This document shows positions 24,137-34,422 of a stretch of DNA of 64,000 bases, piece by piece. Within the stretch, counting starts at the first letter, position 1, and every line of letters starts with the position of its first letter. This DNA is from Woeseiaceae bacterium (GTDB lineage Bacteria; Pseudomonadota; Gammaproteobacteria; Steroidobacterales; Woeseiaceae). Below the pieces are notes generated by a model that was given only the letters and a program-made list of their open reading frames with translations, was not told the origin of the DNA and ran no database searches. The translations under genes were made by a program, and so were the position numbers. The stretch covers positions 62,001 to 126,000 of the forward strand of contig JANQMR010000024.1 in NCBI GenBank assembly GCA_028279985.1, written 5' to 3'.

Positions 24137-25695
24137 CACCAGTACCAGTACAGTCCGATCAGGATAGCGCTGATGACCGCGGCCGCAGCGTTGAAGCGCG
24201 GCGTCGTTGTAAAGCGGATCTTGCCGAGCTGAATGGCGTCGGGGTGGGTCTTGGCGCCCGCCGCCAGCGATACTGCCACCGCGGCGGCGACACACAGCAG
24301 GAACACGAAGCCGACCCGGTTCATGAACGGCACTTCGGGGAGATAAAGCTTGAACAGCAGGGAGAACACGGCCGAGCCGATAGCGGCGGCCAGCGCGCCG
24401 GCGGCGGTCGTGCGCTTCCAGAACATGCCGAGCAGGAACAGGACCACGATGCCGGGCGTGAAAAAGCCGGTGAACTCCTGGATGAACTGAAACGCCTGTT
24501 CGGCGCTGCCGAGCAACGGTCTTGCGGCCAACACCGCGATGACCAGCGCCGTGAACGCGACGCCGCGGCCGATCCAGACCAGCCGGCCCTCGGACGTGTC
24601 GGGCCGCAGCGGCCGGTAGAGGTCCATCGTGAATATCGTCGCAATCGAATTGACCATCGACCCAAGCGAGGACACGATCGCCGCGACCAGCGCGGCGAAG
24701 ATCAGGCCGCGGATGCCGGCCGGCGCGTACGCCATCATCGACGGATAGGCCTGGTCGGGCTTGGCGAGGTCCGGCTCGAGCACGAAGGCCGCGATGCCCG
24801 GAATCACGACCAGAATCGGAATCAGCAGTTTCAGGAACGCGGCGAACACGATGCCGGCCTGTGCCTCCTTGACGCTTTTCGCGGCCAGCGCGCGCTGGAT
24901 GATGTATTGGTTGAACCCCCAGTAGGAGAGATTCATGATCCACATGCCGCCTAGCAGCACCGAGAGTCCGGGCAAAAACTTCCAGTTCGGATCGTCGCGG
25001 GACAGGATCATGTCGAACTTCTGCGGCGCCTGCTGCATCAGCGTACCGAAGCCTGCGAGCGCCCCCTCGCCGCCGCCGACCGCGTCCAGCGCGAGATAGG
25101 CGATCAGCAATCCGCCGGACACGAGCATCACCACCTGGATGATGTCGGTGAGCGCGATCGCCTTGAGTCCCCCATACAGCGAATACACCGCCGCGAACGC
25201 GGCGAGGGCCACGAGCCCCCAGCCTAGCTCGAGCCCGGTCAGCGTGTTGATCGTCAGGGCACCCAGCCACAGGATCGAGGTCAGGTTCACCAGCGTATAC
25301 ACGCCGAGCCAGAACACGGCCATCACGGAACGCACGGTGCCGTTGTAACGGTCCTCCAGGAACTGCGGCATCGTGTAGATGCGCTTCTCCAGGAAAATGG
25401 GCAGGAAATACTTGCCGACAATGAGCAAGGTGATGGCCGCCATCCATTCGTAAGAGGCGATCGCGAGACCGATGGCAAAACCCGATCCCGACATGCCGAT
25501 CACCTGCTCGGCGGAGATGTTGGCCGCGATCAGCGATGCGCCGATGGCCCACCAGGGCAAGGACTTGCCGGCAAGGAAATAGTCCGCCGTGTCCTTCTTG
25601 TGGCCGGCTTTCTCACGCGAAACCGTCCAGGCGATGCCGACCAGCAGCACTACGTACACTGCCAGCACCATGTAGTCGATCTTGGCCAGACCCAT
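24133..25695 (-). CDS. Sodium/sugar symporter (SSS family, SGLT type)
   Basis: 520 residues with about 14 hydrophobic helices beginning MVLAVYVVLLVGIAWTV. Family landmarks are DYFLAGKSLPWWAIGASLIA, AEQVIGMSGSGFAIGLAI, VYSLYGGLKAIALTDIIQ and NQYIIQRALAAKSVKEAQ. The closest characterised type is the bacterial sodium/galactose transporter vSGLT, which agrees with a galactose pathway. It would carry the monosaccharide across the inner membrane. A spacer of 62 A-rich bases separates it from dgoA, and its stop overlaps the lactonase start. Confidence 0.93.
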   Translation of the reverse strand: MGLAKIDYMVLAVYVVLLVGIAWTVSREKAGHKKDTADYFLAGKSLPWWAIGASLIAANISAEQVIGMSGSGFAIGLAIASYEWMAAITLLIVGKYFLPIFLEKRIYTMPQFLEDRYNGTVRSVMAVFWLGVYTLVNLTSILWLGALTINTLTGLELGWGLVALAAFAAVYSLYGGLKAIALTDIIQVVMLVSGGLLIAYLALDAVGGGEGALAGFGTLMQQAPQKFDMILSRDDPNWKFLPGLSVLLGGMWIMNLSYWGFNQYIIQRALAAKSVKEAQAGIVFAAFLKLLIPILVVIPGIAAFVLEPDLAKPDQAYPSMMAYAPAGIRGLIFAALVAAIVSSLGSMVNSIATIFTMDLYRPLRPDTSEGRLVWIGRGVAFTALVIAVLAARPLLGSAEQAFQFIQEFTGFFTPGIVVLFLLGMFWKRTTAAGALAAAIGSAVFSLLFKLYLPEVPFMNRVGFVFLLCVAAAVAVSLAAGAKTHPDAIQLGKIRFTTTPRFNAAAAVISAILIGLYWYWW

Positions 25696-25757
25696 GACTC
25701 CCCCTATCGTCGTCCTGTCTTCGTTCTATGGTCGTTTTATCGTTGTTTTTGTTGTTT

Positions 25758-26396
25758 TTATAGTGTTCGGTCGCCGGCGCCGCGTATCGCCGCGACGACG
25801 GCTTGCGCCTTTTCGAAAACCGCCCCGGCCGTATCGCCCCGCCGGTAAATCTCCGAGCCGATGCCGACGCCCGCAGCGCCGGCCGCGAGCCAAGGGCCGA
25901 GATTGCTTGCGGCAACCCCACCGACGGCAAACACGGAGACACCGTCGGGAAGTACCGCGCGCACAGCCTGCAACAGTGGCAAACCGCCGGGTTCGGCCGG
26001 GAACAGCTTGAGGTGCGTCGCCCCGGCGTCGATGGCCGCGAACATTTCCGTCGGCGTCCGCACGCCCGGCAGCGACACCATCCCGCGTGCCAGCGTACGC
26101 TGCACGACGCCCGCATCGACATTCGGCGACACGACGAGCGCGGCGCCCGCATCGGCGACCTCGTTCACGCTGTGCGCCGAGAGCACCGTGCCCGCGCCGA
26201 CCACCGCGCGGCCGGACAAGGCGTCCGCCAGTCGCGCAATGCTTGCCAGCGGCGCCGGCGAATTCAACGGCACTTCGAGCACGAGTATGCCGGCTTCGAC
26301 CAGTGCCTCGCCCACCTCGACGGCTTCGTCCGGCGTTATGCCGCGGAGAATGGCAATCACCGGCATCGCGGCGACGGCGTCGTCGAAAAGTCTCAC
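25758..26396 (-). CDS. dgoA: 2-dehydro-3-deoxy-6-phosphogalactonate aldolase
   Basis: 212 residues, standard length for the KDPG/KDPGal aldolase family. It cleaves 2-keto-3-deoxy-6-phosphogalactonate to pyruvate and D-glyceraldehyde 3-phosphate. The Schiff-base Lys is K130 in THLKLFPAE; R18 (AILRGI) and E41 in LEVPLNSP are the substrate and proton-transfer residues. VPLNSP is typical of DgoA rather than Eda, supporting the galactose isomer. The GTG start overlaps the TGA of dgoK (GTGA), so it is coupled to the kinase. Confidence 0.93.
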   Translation of the reverse strand: MRLFDDAVAAMPVIAILRGITPDEAVEVGEALVEAGILVLEVPLNSPAPLASIARLADALSGRAVVGAGTVLSAHSVNEVADAGAALVVSPNVDAGVVQRTLARGMVSLPGVRTPTEMFAAIDAGATHLKLFPAEPGGLPLLQAVRAVLPDGVSVFAVGGVAASNLGPWLAAGAAGVGIGSEIYRRGDTAGAVFEKAQAVVAAIRGAGDRTL

Positions 26397-27376
26397 TCCG
26401 TGCCCCCTTGGAACGATTTCTGGATCGATTTCTGGATCGATTTCGCCATCGCCCACAAACCGTTGGCCGCCGACGTCTCCGCGTCGACGCAATCGCTACG
26501 GACCCCGAGTTCGCCGAGGGCCGCCGCATAGCGGCCGGCAACCGCGGGCGTTCCGATTACCGTTACCGGCACGCACCGTTCCGATGCGGCAAGCAGGTGC
26601 AGCACGCCGGCGACGTCGGCACCGACGATCAGCCCCGACAAGCGTTGCGCCGCCGCGGCCGCGTCTGCCTGTCCGGTGACCCGCTTCGCGCGCACGCTGA
26701 AGAGTTGGTGCAAGAGCGACGCGCCGTCGCGCCCGGCGGCGCGGACAGCATCGAGAAACACGGCATCCGGCTCCGGCGACGGCTCGGCTTCGCCGTCTAG
26801 CAGCACACCGTTCGCGCACAAGCCGGCAAAGACTTCGCCGGCGACGCTGGTCAGAAAATCGACGATCTCGCCGTCCCTGAGGCGCACCCACTTGGCGTGC
26901 GTGCCCGGCACGCAGGCCAGTCGCTCGCCGTCGCGCGCTTCGGGACACAGCCTGAGCCAGCCCGCGATCTCGGTTTCTTCGCCACGCAGCACATCCGGCT
27001 CACCAAAGACATTGGTGCAGGCCAGACCGCGAACGATGTGTATCGACCGGCCGCGCGCCGTGAAACCTTCGCTGAGACCGGCATCGTCCGGCGCCATCGG
27101 GCACGGCCCGTAGCCTACGTCTTGCCACCCCAGCGTCGATCCGACCATGCCGGCCATGACGATGGGCAAGCCGCCCGGCGACTCGTCGGCCAGCCAATCG
27201 GCGACCAGATCGAAAAACGTGTCCTCGAAGCGATCGCGAGTCAGCCGCGAGGCACCCGGGCCGTGGCGTACCGACTCGATCCTGACGGCGCCGTCCGCGG
27301 CGCCGGGCGACAGCTTGAACGCCTGCAGGTTGGTGGTGCCCCACATCGCAGCGACCAGGCGTTCGTCACCGGACAC
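26393..27376 (-). CDS. dgoK: 2-dehydro-3-deoxygalactonokinase
   Basis: 327 residues, DgoK family. Signatures: MWGTTNLQAFKL near the N-terminus, VMAGMVGSTLGWQDVGYG, VFGEPDVLRGEETEIAG, CVPGTHAKWVRLRDG and FLTSVAGEVFAGL. It phosphorylates 2-keto-3-deoxygalactonate at O-6 with ATP, feeding DgoA. The start is GTG after GGGAGAGA. The last codons contain a 12-bp tandem repeat (SIQKSIQKSFQ) not expected in the family. Confidence 0.93.
   Translation of the reverse strand: MSGDERLVAAMWGTTNLQAFKLSPGAADGAVRIESVRHGPGASRLTRDRFEDTFFDLVADWLADESPGGLPIVMAGMVGSTLGWQDVGYGPCPMAPDDAGLSEGFTARGRSIHIVRGLACTNVFGEPDVLRGEETEIAGWLRLCPEARDGERLACVPGTHAKWVRLRDGEIVDFLTSVAGEVFAGLCANGVLLDGEAEPSPEPDAVFLDAVRAAGRDGASLLHQLFSVRAKRVTGQADAAAAAQRLSGLIVGADVAGVLHLLAASERCVPVTVIGTPAVAGRYAAALGELGVRSDCVDAETSAANGLWAMAKSIQKSIQKSFQGGTE
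26411..26446 (-). repeat. 12-bp tandem repeat in the 3' end of dgoK
   Basis: Three units (26411-26422, 26423-26434, 26435-26446) of consensus GATCGATTTCTG encode repeated S-I-Q-K residues at the C-terminus. They lie past the conserved kinase core, so they probably do not affect catalysis. Confidence 0.85.
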
Positions 27377-27415
27377 TAGTGTTCTCTCCCGTAAATAAAC
27401 AGACGGGCCAGGACA

Positions 27416-28177
27416 CTAGGTTCGTCCGCCGTCGATCACGAAATACTGGTTGGTGATCAGCGCACTGTCGTCGGCGGCCAGGAACAGCGCCAGGTTGGCA
27501 ACGTCGCGCGGCAGGATGCGCCGGTCGAGTGCAACCTGCCGCATCCATTCGGCTTCGGCCTCCGGTGTCAGCCAGTTGTCGAGCTGCCGGTCCGTGACGA
27601 CCCAGCCGGGCAGTATGCTGTTCACCCGGATCGAATCCGCGCCGAAGTCGCACGCCAGCGCCTTGGTCAGCCCGAGCAAGCCGGCCTTGGCCGTTACGTA
27701 ACCGGGCATTTGCCCCGGCCCTAGCAGGGCATTGATCGAACTCATGTTGACGATGCTGCCGCCACCCGCCTCTCGCATGATCGACACGGCGACCTGCGAT
27801 GCGAAAAAGGCCGCATCGAGATTGACGGCGAGACAGGCGCGCCAATGCTCCTCGGTGACTTGCAGCGGCTCGTGCCGCGTATCGTTGGCGACGTTGTTGA
27901 TCAGCACGCCGAGACCGCCCGCAGCTTCGGCGAAGTCGACGACGGCCTGCTTGAGCGCCGGAACGTCGGTGACGTCCACGCGCCGAAACCAGAGCTCGAC
28001 GCCGTCGCCCAGGCGCTCGCGAAGCCCGGCGGCGGCGGCCTCGTCGATATCGATACAACCGACGCACGCGCCCTGCTCGGCAAACGCCTCGACCATCGCC
28101 GCGCCGATGCCGCTGGCGCCGCCGGTGATCATGACCGGCCGGCCGGCCAAGCTCGGGTAACGCGCAAGCGCGCTCAT
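27416..28177 (-). CDS. SDR family sugar dehydrogenase (probable galactose/aldose 1-dehydrogenase)
   Basis: 253 residues, classical short-chain dehydrogenase. The nucleotide-binding TGGASGIG is at 18-25, D45 in CIDIDE suggests NAD preference, NNVAND lies near 95-99, and the catalytic residues are S147 (MSSIN), Y160 and K164 (YVTAK). In sugar-acid operons this type oxidises an aldose to its lactone, like the xylose dehydrogenase of Caulobacter, so it would make galactonolactone here. The ATG shares its A with the TGA of the dehydratase gene (TGATG), showing coupling. Substrate is inferred from context. Confidence 0.88.
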   Translation of the reverse strand: MSALARYPSLAGRPVMITGGASGIGAAMVEAFAEQGACVGCIDIDEAAAAGLRERLGDGVELWFRRVDVTDVPALKQAVVDFAEAAGGLGVLINNVANDTRHEPLQVTEEHWRACLAVNLDAAFFASQVAVSIMREAGGGSIVNMSSINALLGPGQMPGYVTAKAGLLGLTKALACDFGADSIRVNSILPGWVVTDRQLDNWLTPEAEAEWMRQVALDRRILPRDVANLALFLAADDSALITNQYFVIDGGRT

Positions 28178-29907
28178 CAATGCGACTCCCGCTCCACCGT
28201 CGAGCCGCTGGCGCCGCGCAGGAAGTCCAGGTCGCAGCCCCGGTCGGCCTGCAGGATGTGGCGCGCGCTCAACGCCAGGTAGCCGCGGGTCGGCCCGTTG
28301 TCGCTCCGCGTCCGCTCCCAGGCGGCGCGCCGTTCTTCGAGCTCCCGGTCCTCGACCAGCAATTCCAGCCGGCGTGCCGGACCGTCAAGCAGGATTTCGT
28401 CGCCGCTTCGCACCAGCGCCAGCGGACCGCCGACCTCGGCCTCGGGTGCGATGTGCAACACCACCGTGCCGAAGGCGGTGCCGCTCATGCGTGCATCGGA
28501 CAACCGCAGCATGTCGCTGACGCCGCGGTCCAGCAGTTTCCTCGGTAACGGCATGTTGCCGACCTCGGGCATGCCCGGGTAGCCGACCGGTCCACAGCCG
28601 CGAAGCACCAGCACCGAGGACGCGTCGACGTCGAGGTCCGGCGTATCGATGCGCGACTTGAAGTCCTCGATCGTGTCGAACACCAGGGCCTTGCCGCGGT
28701 GCCGCAACAACTGCGGCGAAGCGGCGCTGGGTTTCATGATCGCGCCGCCCGGCGCCAGGTTGCCGTGCAATACCCAAATGCCGGCGGTTTCGTTCACCGG
28801 CGCGTCGAGATCGCCGATCACCTCCGGTACGTAGCACTCCGCGTCGCCGATGATTTCGCCGAGCGTTCTCCCCTCGGCGGTCGGCGCGTCCAGGTGCAGC
28901 AGGCTTTGCATCGCTTTCATCAAGGCCGGCAGGCCGCCTGCATAATGGAGGTCTTCCATCAGGAACCGGCCCGAGGGTTGTATGTTCGCCAGCAGCGGCA
29001 CGTCGCGCCCGAGCGCGTCGAAATCGTCCAGGGTCAACGGTATTTCGGCGCGGCCCGCCAGGGCCAGCAGGTGAATCACCGTGTTCGTCGAGCCGCCCAG
29101 CGCCGCGTGCACGCGAATCACGTTTTCGAACGCTGCGCGAGTCAGGAAGCGAGACAGGCGGCAATCGTCTTCGACGAGTTGCACGATACGCCGGCCGGTC
29201 AGGTGCGCCATCGCCTGGCGGCGCGCGTCGACGGCGGGCAGTGTCGCATTGTAGGGCAACGCCAGGCCGAAGGACTCCGCGACGGCGGCGAAGCTCGATG
29301 CCGAACCCATGGTCATGCAGGTACCGCGAGAGCGCGACATGCCCGCTTCGACCGCGAAGAACTCGGACGCGCTCATCCGCCCGGCGCGCACGTCCTCGGA
29401 CAACCGCCAGACGTCGGTACCCGAGCCGATGTCGCGGCCGCGGTACTTGCCGTTCAACATCGGTCCGGACGAAACGATCATCGTCGGCAGATCGACGCTC
29501 GCCGCGCCCATCAACTGGCCCGGCGTGGTCTTGTCGCAGCCGCCCAGCAACACGACGCCGTCGATCGGATTGGCGCGGATGGACTCTTCCACCTCCATCG
29601 CCAACAGGTTGCGATACAACATTGCGGTCGGCCGCATTTGCGTCTCGCCGAGCGACATGGCCGGAAACTCCAGCGGCAAACCGCCCGCTTCCCAGACGCC
29701 GCGTTTCACGTACTCGGCAATCTCGCGAAGATGGGCATTGCAGGGCGTGAGCTCGGACCAGGTGTTGCAGATGCCGATGACCGGACGGCCGTCGAAAACG
29801 TCGTCGGGCAGGCCCTGCGCCTTCATCCAGCTACGGTGGATGAATCCGTCCCGGTCCAGCTTGCCGTAGGATAGCGCACTTCTCAAAACGCGTTTTTTGT
29901 CCGCCAT
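28177..29907 (-). CDS. IlvD/Edd family sugar-acid dehydratase (galactonate/arabinonate type)
   Basis: 576 residues. Three conserved cysteines bind an iron-sulfur cluster: C56 (NTWSELTPCN), C124 (LLGGCDKTTPGQ) and C197 (SRGTCMTMGSASS), the set found in pentonate/hexonate dehydratases of this family, which usually carry [2Fe-2S] and Mg2+. ALGGSTNTVIHLLALA and RLSDARMSGTAFGT are further signatures. It dehydrates an aldonate to the 2-keto-3-deoxy acid; with DgoK and DgoA downstream, D-galactonate is the likely substrate. This differs from the enolase-superfamily DgoD of enterobacteria. First gene of its operon; the ATG is preceded by GGAGG. Confidence 0.9.
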   Translation of the reverse strand: MADKKRVLRSALSYGKLDRDGFIHRSWMKAQGLPDDVFDGRPVIGICNTWSELTPCNAHLREIAEYVKRGVWEAGGLPLEFPAMSLGETQMRPTAMLYRNLLAMEVEESIRANPIDGVVLLGGCDKTTPGQLMGAASVDLPTMIVSSGPMLNGKYRGRDIGSGTDVWRLSEDVRAGRMSASEFFAVEAGMSRSRGTCMTMGSASSFAAVAESFGLALPYNATLPAVDARRQAMAHLTGRRIVQLVEDDCRLSRFLTRAAFENVIRVHAALGGSTNTVIHLLALAGRAEIPLTLDDFDALGRDVPLLANIQPSGRFLMEDLHYAGGLPALMKAMQSLLHLDAPTAEGRTLGEIIGDAECYVPEVIGDLDAPVNETAGIWVLHGNLAPGGAIMKPSAASPQLLRHRGKALVFDTIEDFKSRIDTPDLDVDASSVLVLRGCGPVGYPGMPEVGNMPLPRKLLDRGVSDMLRLSDARMSGTAFGTVVLHIAPEAEVGGPLALVRSGDEILLDGPARRLELLVEDRELEERRAAWERTRSDNGPTRGYLALSARHILQADRGCDLDFLRGASGSTVERESH

Positions 29908-29983
29908 CGCCTCCGCCCGGCCGATTCGTCATCAAGTAATGCTGCGGTGTTGCGGAGCGACACCGAACCGTTACTTTGTATAT

Positions 29984-30007
29984 TAATACTATTAATACTA
30001 GTATTAG
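29984..30007. promoter_or_regulatory. Candidate GntR operator upstream of the galactonate operon
   Basis: The 214-base spacer upstream of the dehydratase gene is GC-rich except for TAATACTATT followed by AATACTAGTATTAG. The segment 29993-30006 (TAATACTAGTATTA) is a perfect 14-bp palindrome. Its two halves match the motif at 22242-22262 before the receptor operon. On the minus strand TATACA follows at once and could be a -10 element, so a bound repressor would block it. Confidence 0.65.
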
Positions 30008-30121
30008 CTCGTCAGACCTGTCAACGGGCGTGCAAGTCGGATAAAGCGCAGGCGCGCCGACTTTGTCATGACCGGGAGGGGTATCGGGTTCGGGCTCCAC
30101 GGGGCCCGCCGCGGCACCCGA

Positions 30122-30844
30122 CTACTCGGAGCTTTCGATTCGCTCGATTGTCGCCGCGACTTCGGCGTCGAGGTCGGCGATCTCCTTACGCAACAATTCG
30201 TCGTCGGGCCGACGCGTCGCCGCAAGCTCGTTGAGAAAATCCATCCGGGATTCGAGACGTAGCCGGATTTGCCTGGACCTTGCATCGTCCAGACGATTGG
30301 AACGATCGGAGCGATTGGAGCCGCCGGCCTCGAGGCTCAGGGACACGCCAGCCGCGCTGCCGCGCCGCAGCCGTCCGATGTCTTTTTCTACCAGCCGCTT
30401 GACGATGGCCGCGTCTCCCAGGCTATCGGCCAGTCCGGCATAGGCTTCGCCCGCGCGCTCACGTTGTTCTGCGCTCAGCGTAGCGGATAATTGCCTGTAC
30501 ACGGCAACGAAGGAATCGTGTCCACGCTCCGCGGACAGGCGGTACCAGGCCAGCGCGGCGACCGGGTCCTCGTCCACGCCTTTGCCGGTCAAGTACATGT
30601 AGCCGACCATGTACTGCGCGTACTTGTCGCCCAGCGGGGCGAGCTCGTCACGGTATATGACGATGGCGCGCTCGTAGACGCCCCGGTCGAAAAGCCGGTC
30701 GACCTTTTGCTGGGTGTCCAGCGCCTTGCGGTCGGGCTCGTAGCCCGGGAAACGCTCGCCGGCGAATGCCTGGCACCAAAACCCACTCGAAAAACCGAGG
30801 CAGACGGACGACAGCAGCATTGTCTTCGATACCCAGGCCGACAC
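30122..30844 (-). CDS. Exported Sel1-repeat protein, function unknown
   Basis: 240 residues from a GTG at 30844 that follows AGGGGATGC; longer frames reach 30904. The N-terminus (MLLSSVCLGFSSGFWCQAFA) looks like a signal peptide. One clear Sel1/TPR-like unit is visible: AQYMVGYMYLTGKGVDEDP then AALAWYRLSAERGH. The C-terminal third is charged and helical. An internal 9-bp triplication at 30295-30321 gives an R/S/N/D-rich stretch. Sel1 repeats mediate protein contacts; no partner is evident. It lies downstream of the leucine-type cluster and may be its last gene (gap 120 bases). Confidence 0.7.
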   Translation of the reverse strand: MSAWVSKTMLLSSVCLGFSSGFWCQAFAGERFPGYEPDRKALDTQQKVDRLFDRGVYERAIVIYRDELAPLGDKYAQYMVGYMYLTGKGVDEDPVAALAWYRLSAERGHDSFVAVYRQLSATLSAEQRERAGEAYAGLADSLGDAAIVKRLVEKDIGRLRRGSAAGVSLSLEAGGSNRSDRSNRLDDARSRQIRLRLESRMDFLNELAATRRPDDELLRKEIADLDAEVAATIERIESSE

Positions 30845-30964
30845 GCATCCCCTGCGCCGCAAACCGCCCCGCGCGACCGTGCCATTGTAGTATCCCGACT
30901 GCATGCTGACTTGGATCGATGAGAAAGCCGCTAAGTTCCTTCGGACAAAGACAGTATCACGCCA

Positions 30965-31786
30965 TCACGCCGGTCCGCCGCCGCCATCCCGGCCGGCGTC
31001 GGCGAACACGGGCTCGCGCTCGTCGAGATTCGCCTGCACGGCCTCGCGCTGGTTCGGCGTGCCGATAACACCGCCCTGCAAGACAGCCTCGAGTGCGAGG
31101 CTGTCCGTTACCGGCGACTGCCAGCCCGCTTCGAGCAGGCGTTTGATCGCACGAACGGCGTCGGGCGAACGGGCCGCAATCTCGCTCGCCGTGGACCGCG
31201 CCGCCGCAAGCGGATCGGCATGCACGGCCGTCACCAGGCCGAGCCGGTCGGCCTCGGCCGCATCGACGACCCGCCCGGTCCAGGCCAGTTCCTTGAGCAG
31301 GTCGACGTCGACCAGGCCGCGCGCAGTGGCCGACATCGCCATGTCGGGCACGAGCCCCCAGCGGATCTCCATGATCGACAAGCGCGCATCCGGCGCCGCG
31401 TAACGCAGGTCGGCGCCGAGCGCAATCTGCAGGCCGCCGCCCCAGGCGATACCCTGAATCGCACAGACGACCGGTACCGGCAACTCTCGCCAGGCGTAGG
31501 CGGCCCGCTGGAACAGGTTGGCCGGCGAACCGGCCTGCGGCGCAAACAAGACCGGATCGATGCCTGCCGATGCCGCCGAAAACAGCTCGAGGTCGATACC
31601 GGCGCAAAAGTTGTCACCCGCCCCTCGCAGAACGACCGCGCGTACCGTCGCGTCGCCGGCCAGCGTGTCCGCCGCGGCGACCAGCGCTTCGAACGCCCGC
31701 ATGTCCAGCGCATTGTGTTTGCCGGGCCGCTCGAGCACGACCTCGGCGACGTGATCCTGCACCTTCAGGCTTACGCGATCATCCAT
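30965..31786 (-). CDS. Crotonase/enoyl-CoA hydratase family protein
   Basis: 273 residues, crotonase fold: GDNFCAGIDLELFS near 58-70 and IQGIAWGGGLQIALGAD around 110-125. The Glu of MEIRWGLVPD matches the first catalytic Glu, and Asp replaces the second, as in many isomerase-like crotonases. The sequence MAMSATARG replaces the usual glycine-rich stretch after it. In leucine degradation clusters the crotonase is a methylglutaconyl-CoA hydratase (LiuC/AtuE-like); the altered active site makes that assignment uncertain. Same strand as, and 33 bases downstream of, the MaoC gene. Confidence 0.87.
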   Translation of the reverse strand: MDDRVSLKVQDHVAEVVLERPGKHNALDMRAFEALVAAADTLAGDATVRAVVLRGAGDNFCAGIDLELFSAASAGIDPVLFAPQAGSPANLFQRAAYAWRELPVPVVCAIQGIAWGGGLQIALGADLRYAAPDARLSIMEIRWGLVPDMAMSATARGLVDVDLLKELAWTGRVVDAAEADRLGLVTAVHADPLAAARSTASEIAARSPDAVRAIKRLLEAGWQSPVTDSLALEAVLQGGVIGTPNQREAVQANLDEREPVFADAGRDGGGGPA

Positions 31787-31819
31787 CCGTCACCCCCTTG
31801 CGTCGACGACGGCGCCGGT

Positions 31820-32677
31820 CTACACCGCCAGTGTACATCTACCGTTCTTGATCACGACGGCATCGCGCTCCGGCACCGAACACTCGAAGGAGACGACGTT
31901 GCCGTCCTGCCACATATCGGTACGAATCCGATCGCCCGGGATCACCGGCGCCGAGAAACGCGCGTCGAAACCGCTGATCAAGGTGTGATCGTAGTCGCAG
32001 ATCGTTTTCAGAATCGCGTGACAGGCGATACCGTAACTGCAAAGCCCATGCAGGATCGGCCGCGCGTAGCCGGCACGCTGCGCGAGCACCGGATCGGCAT
32101 GCAGCGGATTCCGGTCGCCGTTCAAGCGATACAACAAAGCCTGGTCCGGACGGGTGTCCAGCTCGCAGAACAGGTCGGGCTCCCGCCGCGGCACGCGATG
32201 CGACTTCGGCAAGGAACCCCGGGGGCCGCCGAAGCCGCCGTCGCCGCGAGCCAGGATCGTGTTGCCGATCGTGAACAACACGGTTTCATCCTTCGCCAGG
32301 CGCGCCTCCGCCTCGAACAATACCAGCGCCCCGCGAGCTTCGCCGCGATCGTAGGCGGCGGCAATACGCCGGTCGATGCTGATTTCCGCGGCCGGCGGCA
32401 GCGGCCGGTACAACTGCAGCCGCTGCTCGACGTGCAGGACCTGGCGGTAATCCCAACCCAGGTCCGGCGGAAACATATCGGGCACCAACACCGTCGCGAG
32501 CGACGGCAGCGTCTTGAGCGGCCGTCCCTGCTCGAATACGTAGCGCAGCGCCTTGGGGTCCACGGGATTGCCGCCGAACCCGACGCTGAGCGCGTAGAGC
32601 ATGGTCTCGGTGTCGCGGTAACTGGTTTCTAGGCCGACGACCGACGTCGCCATCAGTTCTTCGTAATTGAGCGCCAT
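31820..32677 (-). CDS. MaoC-like 2-enoyl-CoA hydratase (double hot-dog)
   Basis: 285 residues with the hydratase-2 layout: an N-terminal hot-dog without the motif, then a C-terminal hot-dog with YRLNGDRNPLHADP, where Asp and His are the catalytic pair, followed by PILHGLCSYGIA. Such proteins hydrate trans-2-enoyl-CoA to the (R)-3-hydroxy form, like peroxisomal MFE-2. Its presence inside a leucine/isovalerate-type cluster is unusual, and it may serve a related branched acyl-CoA instead. The N-terminal KALRYVFEQGRPLKTLP is typical of the family. Confidence 0.9.
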   Translation of the reverse strand: MALNYEELMATSVVGLETSYRDTETMLYALSVGFGGNPVDPKALRYVFEQGRPLKTLPSLATVLVPDMFPPDLGWDYRQVLHVEQRLQLYRPLPPAAEISIDRRIAAAYDRGEARGALVLFEAEARLAKDETVLFTIGNTILARGDGGFGGPRGSLPKSHRVPRREPDLFCELDTRPDQALLYRLNGDRNPLHADPVLAQRAGYARPILHGLCSYGIACHAILKTICDYDHTLISGFDARFSAPVIPGDRIRTDMWQDGNVVSFECSVPERDAVVIKNGRCTLAV

Positions 32678-32722
32678 CCGGCGCCAGTTTAGAGGCTTGC
32701 CGCAAACCGCCGCAAGCGCGGC

Positions 32723-34333
<1,611 letters not shown>

Positions 34334-34422
34334 CGGTCAGGGGACTGTCGATAATGCATTGGCCTGTCCTGTTGAGCCTCGCCCGGAAGCGCCGGCCCGA
34401 ATCTCAATTGTCAACCGGTTGG

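Noticed and set aside
24137-25552. Upstream extension of the SMP-30 frame across the symporter gene
   Set aside because: It reads the symporter in the wrong frame; the GTG at the symporter stop gives a standard lactonase start.
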